NCBI RefSeq assembly: GCF_005405225.1
Contig: NZ_BJDQ01000007.1
Span: 1-64,000, forward strand
Direction: 5' to 3'
Source of the DNA: Enterococcus dongliensis
GTDB taxonomy: Bacteria; Bacillota; Bacilli; Lactobacillales; Enterococcaceae
Length of the DNA: 64,000 nt
Part shown: positions 1-8,561 of the stretch, piece after piece
Layout: each line of letters begins with the position of its first letter
Position numbering within the stretch: the first letter of the stretch is position 1
Translations under genes and position numbers: made by a program
Notes under the pieces: generated by a model
Seen by the model: the letters and a program-made list of their open reading frames with translations, nothing else
Databases searched by the model: none
What the model was told of the DNA's origin: nothing

Positions 1-18
1 GTCTACATTGTTTGTCGC

Positions 19-190
19 GTTGTTTCAGCAACTTTTATATCTTAACAGCTTACTGAGTGAATGTCAATAACTTTTTTCAACTATTTTGAAAGAAGTTTTG
101 AAACTCAATTAGCGACCTCGAAATAATAACATTCAACAAAAGGCTTGTCAACAATTATTTTTCGTTGTTATATCAAGTTGTTTCAGCAAC
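19..190 (-). repeat. Repeated 14-bp inverted-repeat motif after promoters P1 and P3
   Basis: The 14-mer GTTGCTGAAACAAC (minus strand) occurs at 177-190 and again at 19-32, each a few bases downstream of a -10 box (P1 and P3). Each copy can form a small GTTG/CAAC stem. The copies probably mark equivalent transcription-start regions produced by duplication of a promoter unit. Confidence 0.7.
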
Positions 191-225
191 GTTATTGATA
201 ATATCATATTGAAAAATAATGTCAA
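39..225 (-). promoter_or_regulatory. Three tandem rRNA-type promoters firing out of the window
   Basis: On the minus strand there are three strong promoters in a row. P1 has -35 TTGACA (220-225), a 16-bp spacer and -10 TATTAT (198-203). P2 has TTGACA (146-151), 17 bp, TATTAT (123-128). P3 has TTGACA (62-67), 17 bp, TAAGAT (39-44). Three perfect -35 boxes in 190 bp all pointing left is characteristic of Firmicute rRNA or tRNA operon promoter regions, so an rrn operon probably lies just left of the window. The spacing and boxes are seen; the rrn identity is inferred because no rRNA is visible. Confidence 0.75.
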
Positions 226-269
226 ACACTTTTCAATATTTTTTCAAAATAATTTCAAGTAAATAGAAA

Positions 270-294
270 ATGAGTTAGCAAATTGCTAACTCAT
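270..294 (-). terminator. Hairpin at the end of the EEP gene
   Basis: A perfect inverted repeat with 10-bp arms (stem core GAGTTAGCAA / TTGCTAACTC) overlaps the stop codon of the EEP-family gene. On the minus strand it is followed by ATTTTC, a modest U-tract. It would separate the malT-EEP transcript from the rrn-type promoters just beyond. Confidence 0.6.
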
Positions 295-1110
295 CACTAC
301 CATTACACCATAATGATCACTAATTACAGATTCCTTTTTTCCATCAAAGACAACTCGATAGCTTTCTATTTCAAAGTTTTTAGAAGTGAAAATATAATCT
401 ATTCGTAGTCTTTCGGCGTTTTCATCCCAACCATCAATAGATTTTTCAACGGTGTATTCACCAGTTTTATTTCTCGCAGCAATAAAGGCATCTTGCAAAG
501 CTAGCGAACTTTTACAGACTAGATCATAGCCTTCAGCTGCTTTTTTTGCATCATTGTTGAAATCTCCCATAACAATCAAGGTACCTTGTTTTTCTGACAA
601 TACCTCTTCTATCATGCGCCATTCGTAGCCAAAAGCCTCATCAACGGAATGCCACCAGGAAAAATGACTACTGATAGCTACTATTTTTTGCCCCTCGATA
701 AAGGTTTCACCTAACATAAATCTTCTCGTATGATAATCTGTTGGATCTGAACTTTTAGAAATCAAATAACTAGCTGTTTTTATCGGCGTCTTTGACAATA
801 ATCCGATTCCTTCATGATAAATATCATATCCGATATGATTGTACGTCCAACTCCAATAATAGTGGCATCCTAATTTTTTTAGTCGTTCTGTCAGACAAAA
901 TAAGAAATTGTCTTGATGGATCGCCTGTTGGTTTGATGTTGGCTGAAAATACGTATCTACTTTTGCTAAAGGACTTGCAAGAAGTTGATTCACTTCTTGC
1001 AGACCAATCAAATCATACTCCTCTTCAGCAATTTGGTTAGCCAGCACATCGATTTGCTGCTGGTCTTGTTCTTCCATCCAGCTGTGCGTGTTTAACGTTA
1101 GTACTTTAAT
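286..1110 (-). CDS. Endonuclease/exonuclease/phosphatase (EEP) family hydrolase, probable ATT start
   Basis: Metal-dependent phosphohydrolase of the EEP/DNase I-like superfamily; the substrate is not evident. Recognisable blocks are LIGLQEVNQ (metal-binding Glu), the GDFNN motif near the middle and the C-terminal SDHYGVMV. The first ATG (1077) would delete the first beta strand and its conserved Asn. Reading upstream in frame gives LTLNTHSW, the usual family N-terminus, and the only start-like codon between it and the upstream stop is ATT at 1110-1108, preceded by GGGGCG at a good distance. I therefore place the start at 1110 (274 aa); a conventional caller would use 1077 (263 aa). It lies 15 bp behind malT and is probably cotranscribed with it. 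Confidence 0.85.
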   Translation of the reverse strand: MKVLTLNTHSWMEEQDQQQIDVLANQIAEEEYDLIGLQEVNQLLASPLAKVDTYFQPTSNQQAIHQDNFLFCLTERLKKLGCHYYWSWTYNHIGYDIYHEGIGLLSKTPIKTASYLISKSSDPTDYHTRRFMLGETFIEGQKIVAISSHFSWWHSVDEAFGYEWRMIEEVLSEKQGTLIVMGDFNNDAKKAAEGYDLVCKSSLALQDAFIAARNKTGEYTVEKSIDGWDENAERLRIDYIFTSKNFEIESYRVVFDGKKESVISDHYGVMVVMS

Positions 1111-1125
1111 CGCTTTCGCCCCGCT

Positions 1126-3309
1126 TTAATAATCAATTGTTCCGATTGTCTCCCCACGTGAAACAAATCCTGTTTTATCATAATGGTAATTTTCGATCTT
1201 GTCACCATTTGTAAAGACGACAATCATCGTTGTTAGTTTCCCGGCTTCTTTAATTTTTGCTAAATCTGCTGTCGCTACGACTTTTCCTGCTTGAACTTTT
1301 TCTCCTTCAGAAACATTGATTTCAAATGCCGCTCCGCCTAAATCGACCGTATCAATCCCCATATGGAGCAATACTTCGATTCCATCCTCTGTTTTGATAC
1401 CAATCGCGTGTTTAGTTGGAAAAACTGAAACAATCGTCCCTGAGACTGGGCTAGCAATCTCACCATTTGCTGGTACAACGGCAAATCCTTCACCCATCAT
1501 TTTTTGCGAGAACACGTCATCTTGCACTTGATCAATTGGAATCAATTCCCCATTTGCTGGAGCAGCAAAGTTCATCTGCATCCCTTTGAAAGCAGCCGTT
1601 GTTTTTTCTGCTTTTTCTGCATTGTCTTGGAAATCACTCGCAGGTATTTCTACACCTGAATCTAACAGGTCTTGAATATCCGATTTAAGAATGTCTGCTT
1701 TAGGACCATAAACTGCTTGAACCCCATTGTCTTTTACTAAAAGCCCCATTGCTCCGGCTTTTTTCCATTGTTCCTCACTGCCGACAACAGATTTATCCGC
1801 GACTGTTACTCGTAAACGCGTCATGCAAGCATCAACGTCTGTAATATTCTGCGGTCCACCTAACAAATTGATAATCTTAACAATTTGCGAATCTGCTGAA
1901 ACGGATCCGTTAGTTGCTGAACTTGTTGTTTCTTCATTATCGACTTCATAATTGCCGTTTCTTCCTGGTGTTGCATAATTGAATTTTTTGATCATAAAGT
2001 TTGCAAAGAAATACGTAAATACACCAAATGCGATACTGGTCAATACAAAATTAAGCAAATCACTGCCTAAACCTGCACGTATAGCCATTGGTACTCGAGT
2101 CAATAATTCAATATTTCCAAATGAGTGCACCCGTAGATTGATCAAATCTGCCATTGCAAAAGCTGCTCCTTGGATCACGGCATAACAAGCATATAACGGT
2201 ACCGCAACAAACATAAACATAAATTCTAACGGTTCAGTGACGCCGGTTAGAAAAACGGCTACTGCTGCTGACAAGAACATTGATTTATATTTTTTCTTCT
2301 TATCAGGATCAACATTCCGATACATCGCTACCGTCAATCCCATTAAAATACCCGTTGAACCAATCATTTGCCCAACTTTAAATCGTGCTGGTGTCCATTG
2401 TGCTAATACATCTTGGTATTGAGATATATCCCCACTATTTTTTAAGTTCACTAAATCCGTTGCCCAAGCTAACCACAGCGGGTCTTGACCAAACACTTGG
2501 CTTCCCGCCTGTGCTCCAGTCAATATTTCATACGTGCCACCTAATTGTGTATAGTTCATTGGGATTGTCAACATATGATGCAGCCCAAATGGTAAAAGCA
2601 ATCGTTCTAACGTTCCATATAAAAACGGTGCTAAAATTGGTGCAGTATCTTGAGAATTTGCAATCCACTTACCAAAATCATTAATCCCTGTTTGGATTAC
2701 TGGCCAAATCAGTGCCAATACTAAGGCGACAATCACTGAACGCAAGATAACAACAAAAGGAACGAACCGTTTTCCATTAAAGAAAGTCAGCACTTCTGGC
2801 AACTTCCGGAAATTGTAGTATTTATTGTAAGCCGTCGCTCCGACAAACCCAGCGATGATTCCGACGAATACCCCCATATTTAATGCTGGTGCCTCTAGTA
2901 CACTGGTAAAATAGCCATCCACCATGATTTTTTGACCAAACAATGTATGAGTCATCGCAGTAGGATCTGCCAACATTTCAGAAGTTATTCCGAAGATTGC
3001 ACCGGTAATTCGATTAATTAAAATAAATGATAGCCCAGCAGCAAATGCTCCGCCGGCACGTTCTTTCGCCCAACTTCCGCCAATCGCTAATGCAAAAAGC
3101 AAATGTAGATTCCCGATGATCGCCCAACCAATGTTTTCAACAACTCCGCCGGTCGTGACTAACCATCCGATATTTTCATTAATCAATGGCAATGATTTTC
3201 CTATACTGATCATTAAACCTGCGGCTGGCATTACCGCGATTACCACCATCAATGCCTTCCCGAATTTTTGCCAAAATTCAAAACTAAAAATCTTTTTGAT
3301 TCCTTCCAT
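1126..3309 (-). CDS. malT: Maltose/glucose-family PTS transporter, fused EIICBA
   Basis: Phosphotransferase-system permease that imports and phosphorylates a glucoside, most likely maltose because it faces the maltose phosphorylase operon. The 727 residues hold an EIIC membrane domain (about 1-450, many hydrophobic helices), an EIIB domain with phospho-Cys near 495 in DACMTRLRV, and an EIIA domain with phospho-His near 649 in LLHMGIDTV. The start at 3309 has a strong GGAGG; an in-frame upstream ATG at 3405 lies beyond the promoter and is rejected. Transcription starts from a TTTACA-17-TATAAT promoter with a MalR-type operator just downstream. In Enterococcus faecalis the equivalent gene is malT. 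Its exact sugar is inferred from context. Confidence 0.93.
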   Translation of the reverse strand: MEGIKKIFSFEFWQKFGKALMVVIAVMPAAGLMISIGKSLPLINENIGWLVTTGGVVENIGWAIIGNLHLLFALAIGGSWAKERAGGAFAAGLSFILINRITGAIFGITSEMLADPTAMTHTLFGQKIMVDGYFTSVLEAPALNMGVFVGIIAGFVGATAYNKYYNFRKLPEVLTFFNGKRFVPFVVILRSVIVALVLALIWPVIQTGINDFGKWIANSQDTAPILAPFLYGTLERLLLPFGLHHMLTIPMNYTQLGGTYEILTGAQAGSQVFGQDPLWLAWATDLVNLKNSGDISQYQDVLAQWTPARFKVGQMIGSTGILMGLTVAMYRNVDPDKKKKYKSMFLSAAVAVFLTGVTEPLEFMFMFVAVPLYACYAVIQGAAFAMADLINLRVHSFGNIELLTRVPMAIRAGLGSDLLNFVLTSIAFGVFTYFFANFMIKKFNYATPGRNGNYEVDNEETTSSATNGSVSADSQIVKIINLLGGPQNITDVDACMTRLRVTVADKSVVGSEEQWKKAGAMGLLVKDNGVQAVYGPKADILKSDIQDLLDSGVEIPASDFQDNAEKAEKTTAAFKGMQMNFAAPANGELIPIDQVQDDVFSQKMMGEGFAVVPANGEIASPVSGTIVSVFPTKHAIGIKTEDGIEVLLHMGIDTVDLGGAAFEINVSEGEKVQAGKVVATADLAKIKEAGKLTTMIVVFTNGDKIENYHYDKTGFVSRGETIGTIDY

Positions 3310-3343
3310 GCTCGTTCCTCCTAAATAGTATTGCAAATAATTT

Positions 3344-3359
3344 GCGCAATCGGTTTCGT
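3344..3359. promoter_or_regulatory. Putative MalR operator in the malT leader
   Basis: Matches 13 of 16 positions of the perfect palindrome at 3478-3493. It lies immediately downstream of the malT -10 box, where a bound LacI-type repressor would block transcription. The paired sites on a divergent locus that also encodes a LacI-family regulator support assignment to MalR. Confidence 0.7.
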
Positions 3360-3367
3360 TAAATTGC

Positions 3368-3396
3368 ATTATATACTCATTATCTTTTTTTGTAAA
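3368..3396 (-). promoter_or_regulatory. malT promoter
   Basis: Minus-strand -35 TTTACA (3391-3396), 17-bp spacer, -10 TATAAT (3368-3373). It lies 59 bp before the malT start codon, with the operator-like palindrome between. Confidence 0.8.
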
Positions 3397-3470
3397 CTCT
3401 TTCAATTAATTTATTTTCTCTCAGTATAATCTACTTAAAAATATTTAAATAGCAGGAAATAGATTCATGC

Positions 3471-3500
3471 TTGACTTACGCAACCGGTTGCGTTTATTAT
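3471..3500 (+). promoter_or_regulatory. malP promoter with operator in the spacer
   Basis: -35 TTGACT (3471-3476), 18-bp spacer, -10 TATTAT (3495-3500). The spacer is filled almost completely by the 16-bp MalR-type palindrome, so repressor and RNA polymerase could not bind together. Confidence 0.8.
3478..3493. promoter_or_regulatory. Perfect 16-bp LacI-type operator (MalR)
   Basis: ACGCAACCGGTTGCGT is a perfect palindrome with the central CG and arm composition typical of LacI/GalR-family operators. It sits between -35 and -10 of malP. A related site is at 3344-3359 for the divergent malT. Confidence 0.85.
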
Positions 3501-3608
3501 GGAATTAACAAAACTTATAGATCTTATTTCAATGACTATCCAACAGTTTAATGAGTGATACCACTTTAATTGAATGGATCTCTAATGAATACTTTAAGGA
3601 GGACTACC

Positions 3609-5894
3609 ATGAAAAAAGTTCAACGTCTTTTTGAAATCGACCCTTGGAAAATTAGAACTACGAAGTTAGACAAAGAAAATCGCCGACTACAGGAATCTTT
3701 GACTAGTATTGGTAATGGATACATGGGAATGCGCGGAAATTTTGAGGAAAGTTATAGCGGGGATCACCACCAAGGGACGTACCTTGCAGGAATTTGGTAT
3801 CCTGATAAAACTCGGGTTGGTTGGTGGAAAAATGGTTATCCAGAATATTTTGGTAAAGTGATCAACGCGCTGAACTTTATCCAAATGAGCTTATTCATCA
3901 ATGAACAAGAAATTGATTTAGCTGTGACAGATGTTGAAGATTTCTATTTAGAATTGGATATGCAAAATGGTGTTCTCACCCGCTCTTTTATAGTGACTGT
4001 CGATAAAGCAAAGATTCGCTTTACTTTTGAACGTTTTTTAAGCGTCGTAAAAAAAGAATTAGCAGTAATTCGACTTACGGCTGAGAGTTTAGCTGGAGAG
4101 GCACAGCTGAAAGTAATCTCTAAACTAGATAGCAATGTCCAAAACGAGGATAGTAATTACGAAGAGATGTTCTGGTTAGAAAAAGAACGTGGTCATGACG
4201 AAGATGTCCATTTCTTAACAACACAAACTATCCCAAATAACTTTGGCATCGAACAATTTTCAGTAACTGGTGCAATGAAACATCTTAGTTCCGAGATTGG
4301 TACACAGCATGACGATACGTTAGAAGTTAGCGAAACTTTCACCTATGATTTGAAACCTAAACAAGCAATCCGCTTAGAAAAACGTGTAGTCATCTTAACC
4401 AGTCGAGATGTTCCTGAAGCTGAACAAAGCAAAAAAGCTCGTGCCTTATTAACCGACTACACAGCTTCTTATGAAGAGTTGTTAGCAGAACAAAATGCTG
4501 CTTGGGCAAATCGCTGGGCATTAGCAGATGTCTTAATCGGTGGAGACGACGAGGCGCAACAAGGCATTCGTTTCAATATTTTCCAATTATTTTCTACTTA
4601 TTATGGTGAAGATGAACGATTAAATATCGGACCAAAAGGATTTACTGGCGAAAAATATGGCGGCGCAACTTATTGGGACACCGAAGCTTATGCTGTTCCG
4701 ATGTATCTAGCAATTTCTGAACCAAATGTCACTAAAAATCTATTGAAATATCGCCACAATCAACTGCCCCAAGCACAACACAATGCCAGTCAACAAGGGT
4801 TAAAAGGTGCTTTATATCCGATGGTTACTTTTACAGGAGTCGAATGCCATAATGAATGGGAGATTACGTTTGAAGAGATCCATCGAAACGGCGCCATCGC
4901 TCACGCAATTTATAATTACACGACTTACACCGGCGATGAAGAGTACATTCAAAAAGAAGGACTAGAAGTATTAACTGAAATTGCCCGTTTCTGGGCAGAT
5001 CGGGTTCATTATTCAAAACGTCAACAAAAATATATGATCCACGGTGTGACTGGGCCTAATGAGTATGAAAACAACGTTAATAACAACTGGTATACAAATT
5101 ACTTAGCCACTTGGGTATTGTCTTATACTCTGGAAAATTATAAAAAATATCAAACGCATGCGACTGTGACAATTTCTGCAGAAGAGCAAGAAAAATGGCA
5201 AGATATTATTGAACACATGTATTTCCCAACGGATGAAGAATTAGGTATTTTCGTCCAACATGATACTTTCTTAGATAAAGATCTAATGCCAACTTCCAAA
5301 CTACGTCCAGCAGATCGACCATTAAATCAAAATTGGTCTTGGGATAAAATTTTACGTTCGTGCTTTATTAAACAAGCCGATGTTTTACAAGGAATCTACT
5401 TCTTTGGTGATCAATTCACTACTGAAGAAAAACGTAAAAACTTTGAATTTTATGAACCGATGACTGTTCATGAGTCGTCACTTTCTCCTTCTATCCATGC
5501 AATTTTAGCCGCTGAATTAGGCATGATAGACAAATCGATGGAGATGTACCAACGAACAGCTCGTTTAGATTTAGACAATTACAATAACGACACAGATGAT
5601 GGACTGCATATTACCTCTATGACCGGCAGCTGGCTTACAATCGTCCAAGGTTTTGCCCAAATGAAAACAAGCTCCGGTACATTGAGTTTTGCCCCATTAT
5701 TGCCAACAAATTGGGAAGAATATTCCTTCCATATTAATTATCGAGGCCGTCTCTTAGCTGTAAACGTAACCCAAAAAGAAGTTCAAATCGACTTGAAAGA
5801 TGGGCCAGCCTTAGCTATGATGCTTTATGAGAAAGAAATTCTCTTAAGTGATTCAACGACGGTTCCATTAAAAAAGGAGGAACCAAATGTTTAA
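3609..5894 (+). CDS. malP: Maltose phosphorylase (GH65)
   Basis: Glycoside hydrolase family 65 enzyme of 761 aa, cytoplasmic, splitting maltose with phosphate into glucose and beta-glucose 1-phosphate. The GPNEYE segment holds the expected general acid Glu near residue 485, corresponding to Glu487 reported for the Lactobacillus brevis enzyme; the VECHNEWE block near 411-418 is also family-typical. Start at 3609 follows AGGAGG; an in-frame ATG at 3570 lacks a ribosome site. The stop overlaps the next gene by 8 bp, coupling it to beta-phosphoglucomutase, which uses its product. Related GH65 specificities (trehalose, kojibiose) cannot be excluded by eye, but context favours maltose. Confidence 0.92.
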   Translation: MKKVQRLFEIDPWKIRTTKLDKENRRLQESLTSIGNGYMGMRGNFEESYSGDHHQGTYLAGIWYPDKTRVGWWKNGYPEYFGKVINALNFIQMSLFINEQEIDLAVTDVEDFYLELDMQNGVLTRSFIVTVDKAKIRFTFERFLSVVKKELAVIRLTAESLAGEAQLKVISKLDSNVQNEDSNYEEMFWLEKERGHDEDVHFLTTQTIPNNFGIEQFSVTGAMKHLSSEIGTQHDDTLEVSETFTYDLKPKQAIRLEKRVVILTSRDVPEAEQSKKARALLTDYTASYEELLAEQNAAWANRWALADVLIGGDDEAQQGIRFNIFQLFSTYYGEDERLNIGPKGFTGEKYGGATYWDTEAYAVPMYLAISEPNVTKNLLKYRHNQLPQAQHNASQQGLKGALYPMVTFTGVECHNEWEITFEEIHRNGAIAHAIYNYTTYTGDEEYIQKEGLEVLTEIARFWADRVHYSKRQQKYMIHGVTGPNEYENNVNNNWYTNYLATWVLSYTLENYKKYQTHATVTISAEEQEKWQDIIEHMYFPTDEELGIFVQHDTFLDKDLMPTSKLRPADRPLNQNWSWDKILRSCFIKQADVLQGIYFFGDQFTTEEKRKNFEFYEPMTVHESSLSPSIHAILAAELGMIDKSMEMYQRTARLDLDNYNNDTDDGLHITSMTGSWLTIVQGFAQMKTSSGTLSFAPLLPTNWEEYSFHINYRGRLLAVNVTQKEVQIDLKDGPALAMMLYEKEILLSDSTTVPLKKEEPNV

Positions 5895-6546
5895 AGGCGT
5901 TTTATTTGATTTAGACGGTGTTATCACTGATACTGCAGAGTATCATTATCTGGCTTGGAAAAAATTAGCAGATGATTTAGGGATTTCCATTGATCGGCAA
6001 TTCAACGAGAAATTAAAAGGTGTCAGCCGAGAAGACTCTTTGCGACTCATCCTAGCACACGGCAATCGTGAAAATGATTTTTCTCAAGCAGCATTTACGG
6101 AGTTAGCCAAAACTAAAAACGATCACTATGTTGAAATGATCCAATCTGTCTCACCTAAAGATGTCTATCCAGGTATTTTAGAATTACTGAAGTCTCTAAA
6201 ACACGCCGGGATCAAAATCTCTTTAGCTTCTGCCAGCAAAAACGGCCCATTTTTATTAGAACAAATGCAGTTGACTGCTTATTTCGACGGTATCGCCGAT
6301 CCAGCAGCGGTGCAAGCTGGAAAACCAGCTCCAGATATTTTTAATTTAGCGGCACAAGTAATCGGCTTAAAACCTGAAGAATGTATCGGAATCGAGGATG
6401 CTCAAGCAGGTATTCGTGCCATCAAAGCCAGCGGCGCTTTACCTATCGGTGTTGGAAAAGCCGAACAATTAGGTACGGATATTCCTTTAGTAGAATCAAC
6501 TAGCGAGCTGACTATAGCGTTTCTAGAAAAACAATGGGCAAACTAA
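5887..6546 (+). CDS. pgmB: Beta-phosphoglucomutase (HAD superfamily)
   Basis: Converts beta-glucose 1-phosphate, the product of MalP, to glucose 6-phosphate for glycolysis. The N-terminal FDLDGV motif places the nucleophile at Asp8 and the acid/base at Asp10, the same numbering as the Lactococcus enzyme. Later HAD motifs are SASKNG (motif II), the Lys of GKPAPD, and the metal-binding EDAQAGI. At 219 aa it has the usual length. The start lies inside the end of malP, with AAAGGAGG in malP codons as ribosome site, indicating translational coupling. In E. faecalis the equivalent gene is called malB. Confidence 0.93.
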   Translation: MFKGVLFDLDGVITDTAEYHYLAWKKLADDLGISIDRQFNEKLKGVSREDSLRLILAHGNRENDFSQAAFTELAKTKNDHYVEMIQSVSPKDVYPGILELLKSLKHAGIKISLASASKNGPFLLEQMQLTAYFDGIADPAAVQAGKPAPDIFNLAAQVIGLKPEECIGIEDAQAGIRAIKASGALPIGVGKAEQLGTDIPLVESTSELTIAFLEKQWAN

Positions 6547-6573
6547 TCAATTAAGAAAGGAGAGCGAAAAATT

Positions 6574-7578
6574 ATGACTACCGTTAAAGATGTGGCGAAA
6601 AAAGCAAACGTCTCTCCTTCAACTGTTTCCCGTGTAATTAATGATCACCCTAGCATCTCTAGTGAAACAAAACAGCGAGTCCGCAAAATTATGGATGCAA
6701 TGGGCTATTATCCCAATATCACTGCGAGAAATCTTGGTACACAACGAGCCAATTCGTTAGGCGTGATCTTACCACCGTTAGATTCACGTGAACGCTTAGG
6801 CAATCCACTTTATTTGGAATTACTAAATGCAGTCAATGAGACAGCTGCAGAATTTCAAGTAACGACGGCTGTTGCCTCAGCTGATAACAGTCAGACTCTT
6901 TTGGAGAATGTCACACGGATGCATCGCCAAAAACAAGTCGACGGCTTTATTCTCGCTTATTCTGAAAAAGATGATCCTGTTGTTGACTATCTCTATCACC
7001 ACCAAGTACCTTTTACATTGATCGGACGTCCTGCAAAAAGAGAAACTGACATTGTTTATGTTGACAACGACAATCAATTGCTGGGAAAACAAGCAACCGA
7101 GCATTTACTCGCAAAAGGACATAAAAATATCTTATTCGTATCCAATGTGAATCAAGAAGTCATTTTCTTTGAACGTTACTTTGGTTATCAAGAAGCGATG
7201 ATGTTGCAAGGCTTACCTACTCACCCGCCCTTGACGATGCTGCAACCAGAAGATTACACTCAATTCCCTGAACTAATCAAAGAAACTGGGGCAACTGCGC
7301 TAGTTGTGATTGATGATATTTTTGCCTTACGTATGATTCAATTGGCAACATTACATGGATACAAAGTCCCAGATGACTTATCTGTGATCAGTTTTAATAA
7401 TTCCATTTTTGCAACACTAGTCCATCCATATTTAACAACGATCGACATCGACATTTCAGATCTCGGCCGTTTAAGTACGCAAAAATTAATGGAACAAATA
7501 AACCATCAACAATCAAGCGGGGTTCAATTAGTCGTACCGCACCACTTGATTCAAAGAGAGACAGTCCGTACAATCTAA
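6574..7578 (+). CDS. malR: LacI-family maltose operon regulator
   Basis: 334-aa transcription regulator with a LacI helix-turn-helix at residues 3-23 (VKDVAKKANVSPSTVSRVI), the hinge region to about 60, and a periplasmic-binding-protein-like effector domain. It is the third gene of the malP operon, 27 bp after pgmB with AAAGGAGAG as ribosome site. The two matching palindromes between malT and malP are its probable targets, so it should control both itself and the transporter. The effector sugar is not determinable from sequence. Confidence 0.9.
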   Translation: MTTVKDVAKKANVSPSTVSRVINDHPSISSETKQRVRKIMDAMGYYPNITARNLGTQRANSLGVILPPLDSRERLGNPLYLELLNAVNETAAEFQVTTAVASADNSQTLLENVTRMHRQKQVDGFILAYSEKDDPVVDYLYHHQVPFTLIGRPAKRETDIVYVDNDNQLLGKQATEHLLAKGHKNILFVSNVNQEVIFFERYFGYQEAMMLQGLPTHPPLTMLQPEDYTQFPELIKETGATALVVIDDIFALRMIQLATLHGYKVPDDLSVISFNNSIFATLVHPYLTTIDIDISDLGRLSTQKLMEQINHQQSSGVQLVVPHHLIQRETVRTI

Positions 7579-7583
7579 GCCTA

Positions 7584-7620
7584 AAAGCGACCTACCTAAG
7601 TGCTGGTAGATCGCTTTTTT
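7584..7620 (+). terminator. Intrinsic terminator of the malP-pgmB-malR operon
   Basis: Stem AAAGCGA-CTACC / GGTAG-TCGCTTT with one internal mismatch, followed by six T. It begins a few bases after the malR stop. Confidence 0.85.
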
Positions 7621-7712
7621 AGTCCTAATAATCCTATAATATTAAAAATAATTACAAATAAAATGATCGAGTTATTGTTTAGGTTAATGATAAAACCAAC
7701 TAAAGAAGGCAT
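7596..7712 (-). pseudogene. Possible remnant of a membrane transporter C-terminus
   Basis: An open stretch of 38 codons on the minus strand encodes one long hydrophobic segment ending in LLGLKKR plus a short polar tail, the look of the last transmembrane helix of a major-facilitator or similar transporter. No coding continuation is seen upstream: stops follow and a terminator-like hairpin lies directly before it. Its end overlaps the malR terminator. It may be a decayed transporter gene or a chance open frame. Confidence 0.3.
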
Positions 7713-7713
7713 T

Positions 7714-7740
7714 AAAAAATCGTACCTTAAACAAGGTACG
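7714..7740 (-). terminator. Terminator-like hairpin downstream of the GlsB-family gene
   Basis: Inverted repeat with 8-bp arms CGTACCTT / AAGGTACG and a 4-nt loop (7721-7740), followed on the minus strand by ATTTTTT. It lies 120 bp beyond the stop of the GlsB-family gene and is the first good terminator for it. Confidence 0.65.
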
Positions 7741-7861
7741 ACCAATAATTATTTGATTTACTACTTATTAAGACTTAGGAATTTTGATAATAACCACCGA
7801 TAGTTTGGCCTCTAGCATCCTCGCCAATCGAAATTACACTACAACGAACTGCTATCAAAAG

Positions 7862-8107
7862 CTACTTTCTTTTCCCAAGGAAGAAAGAAATTACTGCAAC
7901 AACAATGACAGCACCAACAATAGAAGGAATCAATGCCATCCCTGCTAAGCTAGGTCCCCATGATCCTAGCAATGCTTGACCAAGGGCAGCACCAACCAGA
8001 CCTGCGACAATATTTGCGATCCATCCCATCGAGCCGCCTTTTTTAGTAATTGCACCTGCGATCGCACCGATTACTGCACCGATAATTAATGTCCATAACC
8101 AACTCAT
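7862..8107 (-). CDS. GlsB/YeaQ/YmgE family stress membrane protein
   Basis: 81-aa, very hydrophobic, glycine/alanine-rich protein with about three membrane helices, ending in the basic tail LGKRK. Length and the TLIIGAVIGAIAG start match the transglycosylase-associated/GlsB family that in enterococci accompanies general stress (Gls24) genes. The biochemical role of the family is not established. It has a good AAGGAGAG ribosome site. It stands alone between convergent malR and an upstream non-coding stretch. Confidence 0.85.
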   Translation of the reverse strand: MSWLWTLIIGAVIGAIAGAITKKGGSMGWIANIVAGLVGAALGQALLGSWGPSLAGMALIPSIVGAVIVVAVISFFLGKRK

Positions 8108-8561
8108 TTGTCTCTCCTTCTTTCTTTACAGAATAATTACACCATTATTTTATAAAGTATCTGAATTTTTTTCTATTTATTTGCTTAAAATATAACCGTC
8201 TCAATTCGTTGATGGTTTTACAAACACCTTCCCCTTAGGCTCTCTCACTGATTTAATAGCTACACCAAAAAATTCTATTAACTAGAAATTTTTGAAGATG
8301 TAGGATTCATATGGATTCTCTGTCTCTTTACTTTCTCATCATTTTATACGAATGCCTGTTTTTAATCTAAAAATGAAATAATATTTTTGTTTTTTAATGA
8401 ATTAGAACTAATTATTTTTAAAAAATGAAAATAAAATGAAATTTCTTTCATTAGAATAAAATTGTCTGAATGTTTTGGTATTATAGACGGATAATTATCT
8501 GAATATTAGCAATCTAAAAATTATTCTATCTATTATAGAAATTATAGGAATGAGGAACTTT
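8108..8561. other. AT-rich intergenic stretch
   Basis: 454 bp between the divergent GlsB-family and permease genes. I see no convincing gene. A 26-codon open segment on the minus strand (8201-8281), ending with the residues KVFVKPSTN, reads like a protein C-terminus, but stops flank it and it has no start. It may be a decayed gene end. Promoters for both flanking genes must lie here, but none has both boxes in good form. Confidence 0.4.

Noticed and set aside
3570-3608. Upstream in-frame ATG extending malP by 13 residues
   Set aside because: No ribosome site before it, while ATG at 3609 has AGGAGG and gives the family-typical N-terminus.
7600-7803. 67-codon plus-strand open frame after malR
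   Set aside because: It begins inside the malR terminator stem, has no ribosome site, and its content is AT-driven.
8455-8490. Possible promoter TTGTCT ... TATAGA for the permease
   Set aside because: Spacing between the boxes is 14 bp, too short for a standard sigma-A promoter.
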